Below are positions 63,427 through 64,000 of a stretch of 64,000 nucleotides of DNA, one piece after another. A model generated the notes under the pieces. The model saw nothing but the letters and a program-made list of their open reading frames with translations, was not told the origin of the DNA and did no database searches. A program made the position numbers and the translations under genes. Origin of the DNA: Malaya genurostris (lineage: Eukaryota > Arthropoda > Insecta > Diptera > Culicidae); assembly GCF_030247185.1 (NCBI RefSeq), contig NC_080570.1:4898001-4962000 (forward strand). Direction: 5' to 3'. Positions within the stretch are counted from its first letter, which is position 1. Every line of letters starts with the position of its first letter.

Positions 63427-64000
63427 CAGGGTCCGGCACTCGAAGTGTAACCAACTTCAGACCGCTCGCGCAGCTGACGCACGGGCATCAGCTCTCTAGA
63501 AATTTGCTAAATGACAGTTCGGAGTTGTATTGTTTACAAGCGCAAGAAAGCATTTTGCCAAAAGTGAACGCGAAAAAAAAAATCTTGACTTGAGAGAGCG
63601 AAGGAGTTACTTCGTTTGGCCGAAAGCGGTCAATTTCCGAACATTGTATTTTCTGACGAGAAAATTTTTCCAATTGAGCAATTCGTAAACTCTCAAAATG
63701 ATAGGGTTTACTTGACCGACCGTTCAAGTCATCGATTGGCCACCAGAAGGCAGCACCCGCAACAGATAATGGTTTGGGCCGCTGTAACCGCAGATGGGCG
63801 CTCTCCAATCGTTTTCATCGAGCCTGGCGTCAAGGTAAATGCGACATATTATCGGGAAAGTATTCTGGAGGTTGCTTTGAAGCCGTGGGCAGACAAACAT
63901 TTCGGTGGCAGACCATGGACGTTTCAGCAGGACTCGGCACCGTCTCACAAAGCTCGAGTGAACCAAGAATGGCTGAAAAACAACGTTCCGAACTTCATCA
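63427..64000 (+). mobile_element. Tc1/mariner-superfamily element, truncated by window
   Basis: A probable left end (CAGGGTCCGGCACTCGAAGT, preceded by TA at 63425) is followed after only about 165 bp by the catalytic half of a transposase on the plus strand (63592 onward). It shows NIVFSDEKIF (first Asp, about 63633-63662), then VMVWA-type IMVWAAVTADGRSP, and FQQDSAPSHKA (second Asp, about 63923-63955). The N-terminal DNA-binding half is missing and a TGA precedes 63592 in frame, so this copy is internally deleted and 5'-broken. The third acidic residue lies past the window end. It is a different family from the two mariners above. Confidence 0.8.

Overview
The window reads as nuclear DNA of a dipteran insect, most likely a culicine-type mosquito. 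Genes are intron-containing (GT..AG), AT-rich and widely spaced, and one spans more than 40 kb. There is a ZAD zinc-finger gene, a family expanded in holometabolous insects. The spacer DNA is packed with short TTAA-, TA- and 8-bp-duplication transposons, mariner relics, tRNA-type SINEs and tandem repeats. The species is inferred from style, not proven.

Layout. 0-1.5 kb: ALG14 (minus), an N-glycosylation enzyme subunit. 2-4 kb: an 803-bp hAT-type element with perfect ends and a LINE reverse-transcriptase relic. 4.7-5.9 kb: a two-exon F-box protein gene (minus). 5.9-16.5 kb: spacer with an X-box motif, a piggyBac-type element with a second element nested inside it, an internally deleted mariner, a 141-bp TTAA element, and a GC-rich probable promoter/leader. 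16.8-57.0 kb: one RFX transcription-factor gene (plus), assembled here as ten coding exons giving 954 codons, all with matching splice phases. Its 27-kb third intron holds an antisense proteasome beta2-like fragment, a (CA)n-bearing repeat, SINE and transposase relics and very long (TA)n. Its later introns hold a Himar1-like mariner, several foldback elements and a 1.2-kb minisatellite with higher-order structure. 59.2-60.4 kb: a ZAD-C2H2 zinc-finger gene (minus), convergent with RFX. 61.6-62.0 kb: a second array of the same minisatellite in opposite orientation. 62.9-63.2 kb: ETFRF1/LYRM5, complete in two exons. 63.4-64 kb: the start of another Tc1/mariner-superfamily element that runs off the window.

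No operon-like cooperation is expected. The genes are unrelated housekeeping and regulatory units: ER glycosylation, ubiquitin ligase adaptor, transcription factors, mitochondrial flavoprotein regulator.

The most notable observation is at the RFX 3' end. The annotated stop (TAG, 57023-57025) is followed in the same frame by 84 further sense codons of clearly protein-like composition, ending at TGA 57280. This may be stop-codon readthrough, or a 72-nt in-frame intron that would bypass the stop. Also notable are a consensus RFX-binding X-box in the upstream spacer of the RFX gene, and the inverted minisatellite pair bracketing the RFX DNA-binding-domain exons.
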